Assembly (NCBI GenBank): GCA_030638785.1
Contig: DAOWDY010000017.1
Coordinates: forward strand, 1-25,982
DNA length: 25,982 nt
Direction of reading: 5' to 3'
Source of the DNA: Candidatus Thorarchaeota archaeon
GTDB lineage: Archaea; Asgardarchaeota; Thorarchaeia; Thorarchaeales; Thorarchaeaceae
Below the pieces are notes generated by a model. That model searched no databases, was not told the origin of the DNA, and saw nothing but the letters and a program-made list of their open reading frames with translations. The position numbers and the translations under genes were made by a program. Of this stretch, positions 1-7,493 are shown one piece after another; position 1 is the first letter of the stretch; each line of letters starts with the position of its first letter.

Positions 1-345
1 ATATAGATTGACAACAGATTGAGAACAATGAGCTAAGGAGATAGGAAGGAGAAAGAGAGAGAGAGAGTGGCTGGGAACCAACGCTGGAAGGAGGAGAGAG
101 AATGATTAGGCGAGAGAGATTGGCCCCAAGCCTCTCTAATATTAACTATCTACAATTTTGTATATAATTGAATGTTGGTTAGCGAATAAACTTACTAGGA
201 TTTTTGGAGATTTTTTGGCGATTATCGCGAATTTTACTCACGAATTCAATATCGAATAGGGGTTAGAAGGTTGTTCCTGATATGAAAAATGAATTTATTG
301 CGAAATTCTCAAGAAAATAAGGGTAAATTGTGATAATCGCAGCAA
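1..345. other. non-coding stretch, purine-rich then AT-rich
   Basis: I see no convincing gene here. Bases 38-66 form a GA-rich, microsatellite-like polypurine run. A short hairpin lies at 113-137 (AGAGAG/CTCTCT outer arms, TTGG/CCAA inner arms). An 11-base palindrome, GCGATTATCGC, is at 218-228, and a near copy of one half (GATAATCGC) recurs at 332-340 just before a TATA box. The rest is AT-rich. Two very short ORFs (102-167 plus, 263-397 minus) are discussed elsewhere. Confidence 0.5.
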
Positions 346-347
346 GA

Positions 348-356
348 TTTATAAAG
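348..356 (+). promoter_or_regulatory. TATA-box-like element, plus strand
   Basis: TTTATAAAG preceded by purine-rich GCAAGA, which resembles a BRE plus TATA pair. Archaeal transcription starts about 25 bases downstream of the TATA centre, which would be about 375-378. That is exactly where the inverted repeat at 374-470 begins. No plus-strand ORF follows, so if active it would make a non-coding RNA. Confidence 0.4.
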
Positions 357-373
357 AAAAGAACCTCACTAAT

Positions 374-470
374 AGTTGAAGTGTTGAGGGGCGTCATCTC
401 CTCCTGAAACACATCCTCTCCTCCTCAAGCAACCAAGCGAATTTTTTGACGCCCCTCTCATCTTCAAACT
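374..470 (+). ncRNA. candidate structured small RNA with C/U-rich apical loop
   Basis: The arms at 386-396 (GAGGGGCGTCA) and 447-457 are perfectly complementary over 11 bp. A 4x4 internal loop and further pairing (GAAG/CTTC, then AGTT/AACT) extend the helix to 374 and 470. The 50-base apical region contains TCTCCTCCT twice (397-405 and 415-423), the sequence of an anti-Shine-Dalgarno. A TATA-like box lies the right distance upstream. Alternatively, this is the 3' hairpin of the minus-strand gene ending at 484: on that strand the stem is followed by a pyrimidine tract (TTCTTTTCTTTAT). The structure is seen directly; its identity as an RNA gene is inferred. Confidence 0.35.
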
Positions 471-483
471 ACTTCTTCAAGCA

Positions 484-870
484 TCATCTCGCGGTGATGT
501 CGACAATGATTGGAGAGGTGCCATGAGAAAAAACTTCTACCATGAAGGGACTACTTGATTCAGCAACCTTGGTCCAAAGTCTTTCGTCCTTTCGGTAATA
601 ACTGAACTCAACATTATCATGTCGAATCTCAATGATTGACTTCAATGGAAGGTGTTCCAATTCAGAAATAGCTAGCTTGTAACGAACAGAAGTGTGTATA
701 CGGACGGGTGTTGAGAGATAGACTCGAAAAACATCATGATCGAGATGAACTAGATTGGCAACATGCGGTCGATCAACTGGATTCCAGTCACGCGGCAAGG
801 GAGGTGTACGACATGAAAAAGCACCATTTGCGGACCTGAGTACCAGTAGCGTGCCCTCATCGATCATCAT
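484..870 (-). CDS. protein of unknown function, 128 aa
   Basis: I do not recognise this protein. It is soluble, with no signal peptide or membrane helix. Alternating hydrophobic residues in the second half (SVRYKLAISEL, SIIEIRHDNVEFSYYRK, FMVEVFSHG) suggest mostly beta structure. The start is ATG ATG at 868-870 or 865-867. On the minus strand a TATA-like AGTATAAGG lies about 17-20 bases upstream with no SD, so the mRNA may be leaderless. The stop lies 13 bases from the inverted repeat at 374-470, which could be its terminator. Expression is unproven; the open frame and promoter-like element are the only support. Confidence 0.55.
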   Translation of the reverse strand: MMIDEGTLLVLRSANGAFSCRTPPLPRDWNPVDRPHVANLVHLDHDVFRVYLSTPVRIHTSVRYKLAISELEHLPLKSIIEIRHDNVEFSYYRKDERLWTKVAESSSPFMVEVFSHGTSPIIVDITAR

Positions 871-1142
871 GGTCTAGTATCCTTATACTTCTAGGATTCG
901 CCCTCTTTGAGAAAGACCCTGGGGTGTAAGTTGATATTTCCCTGAGTTGTTATAAAGGAATTCAGATTTCAGCAATATTGATACCATTTACATGTTCTAT
1001 AGCAATTAGCCCTGTGATGAAGTTCTTTGTATATACACAGAAAGAAGTTTGAAGATATATTGAAATATAAACAGACGGGATACCGAGAATTCTGTCAAAT
1101 GGCATGAAATAACCTCAGTATCTTAACATTTGGACAATGAGA

Positions 1143-1862
1143 TTATGATGAGTCTTCAAGCCGCCTCGATACAATCGAAGGAAGCTCGACTATGGATGAT
1201 ACAACCTCAGTAGCCCCAACTGACAGTAGGTTCTCGGTCGTGGTTTCTCCAGTAGCAACTCCCCAGAATTCCATGCTTGCACGGGATGCAGCAACCCCAT
1301 CAATGATCGCATCTCCAACATAAACAGCCTCTTCGACTTCAATCCCTAACCTCTCTATCATATGTAATAGTCCATCTGGATACGGCTTGGGAGAAGGAGA
1401 CTCGTGTCGAGTCTGAATAATTTCGAAGTGCTCCTCGAGAGGAATCTGTTCTAATATTATATCCATTGCAAAGCGGCTGTTGTTTGTAAGAACTGATGTT
1501 CTAACTCCCATTGACTGAATTTCTTTTATGCTTTCTAAAGCTCCTGGCATGAGCTGTGCATCCTTAGCAGATGTCGTTTCATGATTGGACATAAGCACAT
1601 CTAGCTCTTGCTGCAACACATCCCACTCATTCATTGAAATGCCGTTTGATAGAAAGTACTCTCTTGCTTTCGCTGTTGAACTTGATATACCATCAGCGGG
1701 TTCCAGTAATTCAGAAGGGAGACCTTCGCTGATATAGAACAGCTTGGCGTCACTTCTCATAAGCTCGAGAGGGAGCTTAAGTTTGGTGATTGTCCCATCG
1801 AGGTCAAAGACAACAGCCTTGAGCATCGTTTCCATCACATCGATTTCATTTCTGTATCGCAC
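1143..1862 (-). CDS. HAD-superfamily phosphatase (phosphoglycolate phosphatase-like)
   Basis: Haloacid-dehalogenase-type phosphohydrolase. The four HAD motifs are visible, numbered from the GTG at 1862: motif I FDLDGT with nucleophile D20 and acid D22; motif II LTNNS (T126); motif III K159 in SPKPYPDG; motif IV VGDAIID (D184, D188) for Mg2+. The helical cap lies between motifs I and II (about 30-105), giving a C1-cap, phosphoglycolate/beta-phosphoglucomutase-like layout of normal length. The GTG lies 6 bases after the stop of the upstream hydrolase gene, so the two are probably co-transcribed. ATG codons at 1835 and 1826 are alternative starts; the latter is preceded by GTGATGG and would start right before MLKAVVFDLDGT, the usual HAD N-terminus. 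Substrate cannot be read from sequence. Confidence 0.85.
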   Translation of the reverse strand: MRYRNEIDVMETMLKAVVFDLDGTITKLKLPLELMRSDAKLFYISEGLPSELLEPADGISSSTAKAREYFLSNGISMNEWDVLQQELDVLMSNHETTSAKDAQLMPGALESIKEIQSMGVRTSVLTNNSRFAMDIILEQIPLEEHFEIIQTRHESPSPKPYPDGLLHMIERLGIEVEEAVYVGDAIIDGVAASRASMEFWGVATGETTTENLLSVGATEVVSSIVELPSIVSRRLEDSS

Positions 1863-1868
1863 TTAAGC

Positions 1869-2519
1869 CTAATCGTTGAGTAAGTTAGTTCCCCATACCC
1901 TATGCATGAACGCAACGACCCTCAAGATTACTGAACTCATTGAAGTGGTGTAATAGTGGCCCTCAGACTCAACAATGAAGGACTCGACTGCATCTTCTAG
2001 TTTGGAGGAAATTATATCCATGTCAGAGAAGGGGACTACTTTATCATTATCACCATGTATTAGTAGAGCCGGGTTGTTGAATCGATTCAGGTTATCAGGA
2101 TCGACTCCGGATTCTGAAAGCAGATTCAAAGAAGCACTCATTGTTACGATGAAATCAGGTTTCATTCTAGTGATTAAACCCAGTGTAACAGACCCCCCAA
2201 ATGAATAACCAATGACCCCTAATTGTTCTACATCTAATTCTTCTTTCATGAAGGTTATTGCTGAGAGCGCGTCTATGATTGATCCATTGAGTCCAGAATA
2301 TTGACCAACGCTTGAACCAGTTCCTCGAAAATCAAATCGAAGAGTAGTCAGCCCTATACTTGAAAGTGCTTCTTCAAGAAACCGTACCACATGACTATTC
2401 ATGTCTCCACCATAAAGGGGATGTGGATGCAATAACAGCACGCCCTTAGATGGATGAACTGCCCCTCTTATAGCGACGCCATTTAGTCTTCCGTCCTCAT
2501 GCTTGAATTGTATCCTCAA
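1869..2519 (-). CDS. alpha/beta hydrolase (COG2945 / dienelactone-hydrolase-like)
   Basis: Cytosolic alpha/beta hydrolase of 216 aa. The oxyanion-side motif LLLHPHPLYGGDM (29-40) is typical of the COG2945 group. The nucleophile elbow is GYSFGG with Ser106. The acid is Asp159 in HGDNDKVVP and the base His188 in SEGHYY, so the triad is complete. FRGTGSS (64-70) is another hallmark of the family. Members act as esterases or acyl-peptide-type hydrolases; the natural substrate is unknown. The start is TTG at 2519 with no clear SD, so it is uncertain. It lies directly upstream of the HAD gene (6-base gap), suggesting a two-gene unit. Confidence 0.85.
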   Translation of the reverse strand: MRIQFKHEDGRLNGVAIRGAVHPSKGVLLLHPHPLYGGDMNSHVVRFLEEALSSIGLTTLRFDFRGTGSSVGQYSGLNGSIIDALSAITFMKEELDVEQLGVIGYSFGGSVTLGLITRMKPDFIVTMSASLNLLSESGVDPDNLNRFNNPALLIHGDNDKVVPFSDMDIISSKLEDAVESFIVESEGHYYTTSMSSVILRVVAFMHRVWGTNLLND

Positions 2520-2790
2520 TTTTGTTCAACTCATTAAACTCAGTGTAAATCCTCCAACATCTAAGAGAGCAAACCGAGTTAAGAAAGGAACCCTCGTATT
2601 AGTCTTCTGAAAGCGAAAAAGAAATGGAAAAGGGAACAAGATATCCCCATACTTTTATTGAGTCTATCTTTGTCGAATGCGTCCATTTTCATCGACAATG
2701 ATTAGCACCGATGCACCAACAACTGCAAGGATAGTGAAAACAAAGGAACTATCTTAAGTCATTCAGAATAAAACCCGCAGGGCGAAAGGG

Positions 2791-3801
2791 ATGAAATTTG
2801 GTGATATCAACAAAGAAGATATGCAGAGCATGGCGAATGGGTTTCCTCTAATGCTTGGTGCTGTACAACCAAGTGAATCCTCATTGGATGCTGCTTTAGA
2901 TATTTCAAGAGAAAGAAAAGGTGGTCTTTGTTTGATAGGCATGGGAGGGTCTGCGATTGCAGGAGAACTCTGCAAGGGTCTCCTGAATGACTCATCACCA
3001 CACCCAATAATATGTGTAAAGGATTACTCGTTACCACACTTTGTTGATTCGAATTGGGTTGTTATTGCAGTCAGTTATTCGGGAAATACTGAAGAAACAA
3101 TTTCTGCATTCAAACACGCCCAACAAAGAAAATGTGAAATATTCACAATAACATCTGGGGGGAATCTACAAGAGTTGGCAGACCCAAACACGCGTACACT
3201 TCTACCAGGTGGTTTTCAACCAAGAGCTGCATTACCCCTTATACTGTCCGTGGAACTCTTACTTCTTGAAACAATGATTGGCAGAACAAGAACGGATTTG
3301 GCACCCATTAGTAAGAAACTTAGACTCATCGCTGAGTCTTGGCCAGTAGGTGTAACACCGCCCGATAAACTTGCCAAAGAGATGCAAGGTACAATTCCCC
3401 TCTTCATGGCTTCGGGACATCTTGAGGCTGTCGCATATCGAGCTAAATGCCAAATCAATGAGAATTCCAAGATAGCATCATTTCATTCAGTTATTCCTGA
3501 AGCTAACCACAATGAAATTGAGAGCCTAGGCTGGTTCAACTCAATGGGAGTATTACCTATCTTCATTAGATCTGAACACGAGAACCCGAGAGTTAGTGCG
3601 CGCTTCAATGCAACTTCTGAAATCTATGAAGATGAAGGAGCCAAACCAATACACCTTTGGCATCCAAAAAGAACTAAGATCGAGGAACTTCTGATTCATA
3701 CATTCTATCTAGATCTAGTGTCTGTGGAACTAGCAAATCTTACTGGAGCTGATTCCGTATCAGTTGAAAGGATTGCTCGATTAAAGCGGACACTGTCCTA
3801 G
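2791..3801 (+). CDS. bifunctional phosphoglucose/phosphomannose isomerase
   Basis: Interconverts glucose-6-P or mannose-6-P with fructose-6-P in the cytosol. Two SIS-type sugar isomerase halves are visible: LIGMGGSAIAGE (48-59), the phosphate-binding SYSGNTEE (95-102), GGFQPRAALP (140-149), and the catalytic region ENSKIA...PEANHNEIE (224-244) with Glu237, characteristic of the archaeal PGI/PMI family. The C-terminal DLVSVELANLTGADSVSVERIARLK (split at 308-320 and 321-332) matches the family's closing helix. Length 336 is normal. The ATG at 2791 gives the usual N-terminus (an acidic helix leading to MANGFP). The upstream 270 bases are AT-rich with TATA-like sequences. It converges on the next gene with a 4-base gap. 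Confidence 0.92.
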   Translation: MKFGDINKEDMQSMANGFPLMLGAVQPSESSLDAALDISRERKGGLCLIGMGGSAIAGELCKGLLNDSSPHPIICVKDYSLPHFVDSNWVVIAVSYSGNTEETISAFKHAQQRKCEIFTITSGGNLQELADPNTRTLLPGGFQPRAALPLILSVELLLLETMIGRTRTDLAPISKKLRLIAESWPVGVTPPDKLAKEMQGTIPLFMASGHLEAVAYRAKCQINENSKIASFHSVIPEANHNEIESLGWFNSMGVLPIFIRSEHENPRVSARFNATSEIYEDEGAKPIHLWHPKRTKIEELLIHTFYLDLVSVELANLTGADSVSVERIARLKRTLS

Positions 3802-3805
3802 ACTA

Positions 3806-4351
3806 TCATTCAATTCCTGTAGGGACGCCATTGTAGCTGTATGCTATAATTCGCACCTGATCGCCGGGGGAATCAAAGATATCATAAAAGACTGTAAGGG
3901 TGAAGCTGAATACCCATTCATCATTATTGTAGGCATCATAGAGTATTTGCTTGTCATGCTCAACTGTAATAGTAGATCCAATCGAGAAAGTTTCATTATA
4001 ATTTGGATACAGAGTTCTAAAGTCACGAGGAATGTCCTTCCGAAATGTTGTGTAACTGAACTTGTCCCCGTTAAGATATACTGTCACTCTAAGGAAAGTT
4101 AACTTTGCTTCTCCTGTTTGAGCAGGTGGAGCTAGTACATTAAAATCGACAACAAGAGAGGGGTTTATCGTTAGATTGTCAGGATCGAAATGCCCCACAC
4201 GGACATCAGTCATATTGATGTCTAGATAGCGAACTATTGAGTAACTTCCGCTATAGTATGCCGCACTTGAAGCGAGACCAGCAGCGCTAAAAAGACCGAT
4301 TATCATTGCAACTGCAAAGATAATGTTCTGAGGTTTTGTGTCCGATATCAT
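3806..4351 (-). CDS. secreted or signal-anchored beta-rich protein of unknown function
   Basis: 181 aa. Short basic N-terminus, then one hydrophobic helix (about 9-29, IIFAVAMIIGLFSAAGLASS), then an Asn/Tyr-rich region with beta character and several N-glycosylation-type sequons (NMT, NLT, NET). It resembles archaeal signal-anchored surface proteins; the middle (NPSLVVDFNVLAPP, then FLRVTVYLNGDKFSY) is reminiscent of LEA14/WHy-type beta-sandwiches, but I cannot assign the family with confidence. The ATG at 4351 has AAAAGGAT 6 bases upstream. It is co-directional with, and 64 bases downstream of, the presenilin-like gene, so it is a possible partner or substrate. Confidence 0.7.
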   Translation of the reverse strand: MISDTKPQNIIFAVAMIIGLFSAAGLASSAAYYSGSYSIVRYLDINMTDVRVGHFDPDNLTINPSLVVDFNVLAPPAQTGEAKLTFLRVTVYLNGDKFSYTTFRKDIPRDFRTLYPNYNETFSIGSTITVEHDKQILYDAYNNDEWVFSFTLTVFYDIFDSPGDQVRIIAYSYNGVPTGIE

Positions 4352-4415
4352 GGCAAATCCATCCTTTTTTCCTCACAATCCGAATATCTTACTTCCGCTC
4401 CACGCATAAAACCCT

Positions 4416-5285
4416 CTAGGCACCAAGCATCGCCAGAGCTGCTAGATGAACTATCCAAGGAATGATTCCTAGCAATGCAGGGATTGGGATTCCTGGCAGG
4501 AGTTTTCCTTCACGGGCCACCACCAGAACGTTGATGCATATTCCCACAAGTGCTAGAACCAATGACATCACCCACACATGAAACGGAAAATACGCAACTG
4601 CATGAGCTGAGAGCAGAGAGAAGGCAATATAATCACCAACTCCGACAGAAGCAGATTCAGATTTTATCCTTGAATAATCGAAAGGATCTTCCCCTACTCT
4701 ACCAGTCATAGATACTTCCTGTGCCACTGGCGAGAATCTTGTTAACAGGAAATCCTCAGCTATGAGGGAAACTAGCAGTACAAACATGGTTGAACTAACC
4801 ATTATGATTCCAAGAAAGATACCAAATATACTTCCATAGAAGGCTACAAAGAGGTTCTTGAGCGAGTTAGGAATAGCGTCCATCAAAATCATGGCCAAGG
4901 AAATCATTGCTATCCCAAGGGAGAGCATGGATATTATTCCTTGAAAGACTCCTGTTGAGCCCTTGAAGAGAATTAGAAGAAATGCTTCTCCCAGAAAGAG
5001 AAAAACAAAGTAGAGAATTGGTGATACAACAAATGCAATCATCATCTTCTTCGCCGTGTTTCCTCTTCGTTGCATTGAATAGAACATTGCTAATACAATC
5101 AAGGTACCAAGGGCTGTAGAAAGAAGAGCCTGTATTACTAATTCAAGCACCGAATAGCTTTGAGCGGTGCCTAGTAAATCACCAATTATTGATGAATCTA
5201 GAACAAGCAGTGCGAATCCTGAACCCAGAAGTAGAGGAAATCCTGAGAGGGCAATCAGAATGATCTGGCTTCTCTTCACCTGCAT
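4416..5285 (-). CDS. presenilin/signal-peptide-peptidase-like GxGD membrane protease (candidate)
   Basis: Multi-pass membrane protein with about 8 predicted helices. Numbered from a GTG at 5294: SVGVGDYIAFSLLSAHA (216-232) contains the GxGD motif with Asp221. A transmembrane helix (240-261) follows, then KLLPGIPIPALLG (264-276). This block parallels the presenilin C-terminal fragment (GLGDFIFYSVL...KALPALPISITFG) with the same spacing inside the last motif, except that presenilin PAL reads PGI here. The first catalytic Asp would be Asp181 (IAEDFLL, end of the preceding helix) or Asp139 (LMDAIPN); neither has a clear YD motif. I set the start at ATG 5285 because GGTGA lies 8 bases upstream. 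If active it would cut substrates within the membrane. The GxGD/P-x-P block is seen directly; enzyme status is inferred. Confidence 0.55.
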   Translation of the reverse strand: MQVKRSQIILIALSGFPLLLGSGFALLVLDSSIIGDLLGTAQSYSVLELVIQALLSTALGTLIVLAMFYSMQRRGNTAKKMMIAFVVSPILYFVFLFLGEAFLLILFKGSTGVFQGIISMLSLGIAMISLAMILMDAIPNSLKNLFVAFYGSIFGIFLGIIMVSSTMFVLLVSLIAEDFLLTRFSPVAQEVSMTGRVGEDPFDYSRIKSESASVGVGDYIAFSLLSAHAVAYFPFHVWVMSLVLALVGICINVLVVAREGKLLPGIPIPALLGIIPWIVHLAALAMLGA

Positions 5286-5390
5286 GCGTCTCACTCACCA
5301 GCAAAGATGATTCTGTACGTTAAAAGACTACAGTCCACCGCAAACTTTGATTATGATGTCATTTGGGTGCTGGGATTCTGAGTTGGAATG

Positions 5391-5425
5391 AAAAAAGAAA
5401 GGGGGAAGGGGACATATGTCCCCTT
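5391..5425 (-). terminator. hairpin plus U-tract after the binding-protein gene
   Basis: A perfect 20-base palindrome at 5406-5425 (arms AAGGGGACAT/ATGTCCCCTT) starts 8 bases after the stop at 5434. On the minus strand it is followed by a pyrimidine run ending in TTTCTTTTTT (5391-5400). The layout is that of a bacterial intrinsic terminator. Confidence 0.7.
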
Positions 5426-5433
5426 GAACTGAA

Positions 5434-7278
5434 TTATCTCTGTCTCATTAGGACGTATCCACCGACAAGAATCACAACAGCTGCACCGACTGCACCGGCT
5501 ACAATAGCCATTGTGAAGTCAACTGGATCAGCAGTTGTGGTTGTTGTTGGCTCAGTTGTCCTGTCAAGACCGTAGACGTAATCTGGGTTGTAGGTTAGTT
5601 CTGTGAACTCACCAGCAACGTAGTCTGACACATAGAATGGACCAGAAGTGACCATCGGCTCTGAAGGCGGGTCAGGGTTCCATAGGTTCCATCCATCAAT
5701 ACCAACTTCCTGGAACACGGCCTTTGGAATGATTGGCTTGTATGCTGCGGTGTGCAGGTGCCAAAATGATTCACTTTCAAACTCAACAATCACTGTGTAA
5801 GTGGTTGGTGCGTATGCTGCTGTCATCTCCGTGAGGTCGGCACCGTATGGGTTACCTGGAGTGTCACGGAAGTAGTTCAGCGAGAAGGCAACATCTTCTG
5901 CGGTAAGTTGTGTACCGTCAGTCCATGTGGCATTCTGGACCAGTTGGAATGTGAATCGAGTGTATCCGTCAGGAACGTTTGGATTGTCTTCATGGGTTTC
6001 AGCGATGAATGACTCTGCGAGCCAGTTAACATCTTCACCCTGGTCATCCTGCTGGATGAGACTGTCGTAGAACTCTCCTAGGACGTTCATGGTGTATGCT
6101 GAAGAGCTGACCATGAAGTTGAAGGTGTCAAGATCGAGTGGGTTGCTCCAACGGAATGTACCGCCGAAGGGACCGCCTAGCTCGTCCTTCAAGTGAACCT
6201 TATAGTTGGTCCACCAACCTGGGACACCATCACTAACATCGTTGATGTAGCCTTCGAACTTGTCAGTTCGGTATGCTGAAAGCAGAACGTTCTCGTAACA
6301 GATGATCATTGGGGACTGGTATACCCAGACCTCTTGCATCTCGAGAGCTGCTTCTAGAACACCACCAGCACCATCCCAGTAGGTAGCGTGAAGTAGCTGG
6401 TCTCGCCAATCATCGTAGGAATCGTTTGCCCAGTTCGGGAAGTTAAAGTAGGGCTCATCAGCATACTCACCCCAGTACTCGTAAGCCATCCAATCAAGGT
6501 CAAAGTTAGTGAAGCTAACTCCAAGGAAGACGATATCATAGTTTCCGTGGAAGTAGAGCCTGTTGAGGTACTCGTAGAAGTCAGTTGGGACTGATATTGC
6601 ATCAATACCAAGAGCGTTGAGTGCCTCAGCGACTTTCTGACCAACTTCAATAGCAATGTTGGATGATATTGCACATTCTACTAGGACATCAAAGGCATCA
6701 CCGTTTGGTGCCTCTAACCATCCGTCTGGATCACCATCATTGTCAGCAAACCCGGCATCTTCAAGCATTTGTATTCCAAGAGCAACGTTTGCCTCATAGT
6801 ATGTGTAAGGCAAAAGACCCTCAATGGAACCAGGGTTAACTTGTGGAACAACGCTGTCCTGTGGGACTGAAAGACCATCCCAGACTTGATCTGAAATTGC
6901 TTCCTTGTCTAGAGCAAATGCTAATGCTCTTCGGAAGGCTGTGATATTGTAAGGATATTTGGCAGTGTTAATTGTAACATAGCCCATCCCATTTCGCAGA
7001 ACGTTTGCTACATCAATATTCTCAGCTTCAATGAGTGTATCGAGGAAGCTTGGATCGACCATGTCACCGATGAGGTCGATTTCATCGTCCTGTAGTGCGA
7101 GAACTTGCTGGTCATCTTGCGTAATTACGTTAAAGACAAGCTTGTCAATATATGGACCACTTTTTGGGCCGCCTGGCAAGGTTGTCTGTGCGGTGGCAAA
7201 AATAGGTGAAATTGCCATCATCATAAACGCCGCAATGAGTGAGAAAGCAAGTGCTCTTTTAGCACGACTGCTAGCCAT
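5434..7278 (-). CDS. Dpp/Opp-family substrate-binding protein, circularly permuted, membrane-anchored
   Basis: Extracellular binding protein of an ABC importer (SBP_bac_5 family). Signal peptide at 1-30. Residues 42-365 correspond to the middle and C-terminal part of a normal DppA: YIDKLVFNVI, ALQDDEIDLI, then FRRALAFALDKEAI, ending in RTDKFEGYIND and KVHL. Residues 370-570 are the canonical N-terminal lobe: GGTFRWSNPLDLDTFNF, WLAESF, FTFQL...WTDGTQLTAEDVAFSL, SGPFYV, NPDYVYG. The order is thus swapped relative to the family. A Thr-rich stalk (574-583) and a membrane helix (587-609) follow. A DNDGDPDG loop (179-186) resembles a Ca2+ site. The ATG at 7278 has GGAGAT about 10 bases upstream. 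Substrate is peptide or oligosaccharide; the family does both. Confidence 0.9.
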   Translation of the reverse strand: MASSRAKRALAFSLIAAFMMMAISPIFATAQTTLPGGPKSGPYIDKLVFNVITQDDQQVLALQDDEIDLIGDMVDPSFLDTLIEAENIDVANVLRNGMGYVTINTAKYPYNITAFRRALAFALDKEAISDQVWDGLSVPQDSVVPQVNPGSIEGLLPYTYYEANVALGIQMLEDAGFADNDGDPDGWLEAPNGDAFDVLVECAISSNIAIEVGQKVAEALNALGIDAISVPTDFYEYLNRLYFHGNYDIVFLGVSFTNFDLDWMAYEYWGEYADEPYFNFPNWANDSYDDWRDQLLHATYWDGAGGVLEAALEMQEVWVYQSPMIICYENVLLSAYRTDKFEGYINDVSDGVPGWWTNYKVHLKDELGGPFGGTFRWSNPLDLDTFNFMVSSSAYTMNVLGEFYDSLIQQDDQGEDVNWLAESFIAETHEDNPNVPDGYTRFTFQLVQNATWTDGTQLTAEDVAFSLNYFRDTPGNPYGADLTEMTAAYAPTTYTVIVEFESESFWHLHTAAYKPIIPKAVFQEVGIDGWNLWNPDPPSEPMVTSGPFYVSDYVAGEFTELTYNPDYVYGLDRTTEPTTTTTADPVDFTMAIVAGAVGAAVVILVGGYVLMRQR

Positions 7279-7449
7279 TATTCTCTCTATCTCCTTTTTC
7301 CGAGTCGATTCGGATGCCCCATGACCGGAAATATGGAATAAAAGGATTGTGTTGTCCGAAGTTGTCTACTTTCGTTCCTGCATATAGTGTTTTGTAGTCA
7401 TAAAAGAAACGAAACCACCACTTTTAGGATTTTGTCAAAATCGCCTATA

Positions 7450-7484
7450 CAAAAAAGGACGAGGGATGGAGAATTTCTCCATCC
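7450..7484 (-). terminator. hairpin plus U-tract after dppC1
   Basis: Inverted repeat at 7464-7484 (GGATGGAGAA/TTCTCCATCC with a one-base centre), 9 bases past the stop at 7494. On the minus strand it is followed by CCTTTTTTG (7450-7458). Confidence 0.7.
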
Positions 7485-7493
7485 AGATCCCGG

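Noticed and set aside
102..167. 21-codon plus-strand ORF with GGAGG 8 bases before its ATG
   Set aside because: It lies in a GA-rich low-complexity stretch where SD-like sequence arises by chance; the peptide has no recognisable features.
2664..2750. Minus-strand open frame of 28 codons reading like a single membrane helix (FVFTILAVVGASVLIIVDENG)
   Set aside because: No usable start codon precedes the hydrophobic part and an in-frame stop lies just upstream. It may be the remnant of a small membrane protein, but I cannot support a gene.
2807..3470. Several minus-strand ORFs opposite the PGI/PMI gene
   Set aside because: They are shadows of a well-conserved plus-strand enzyme and have no family features.
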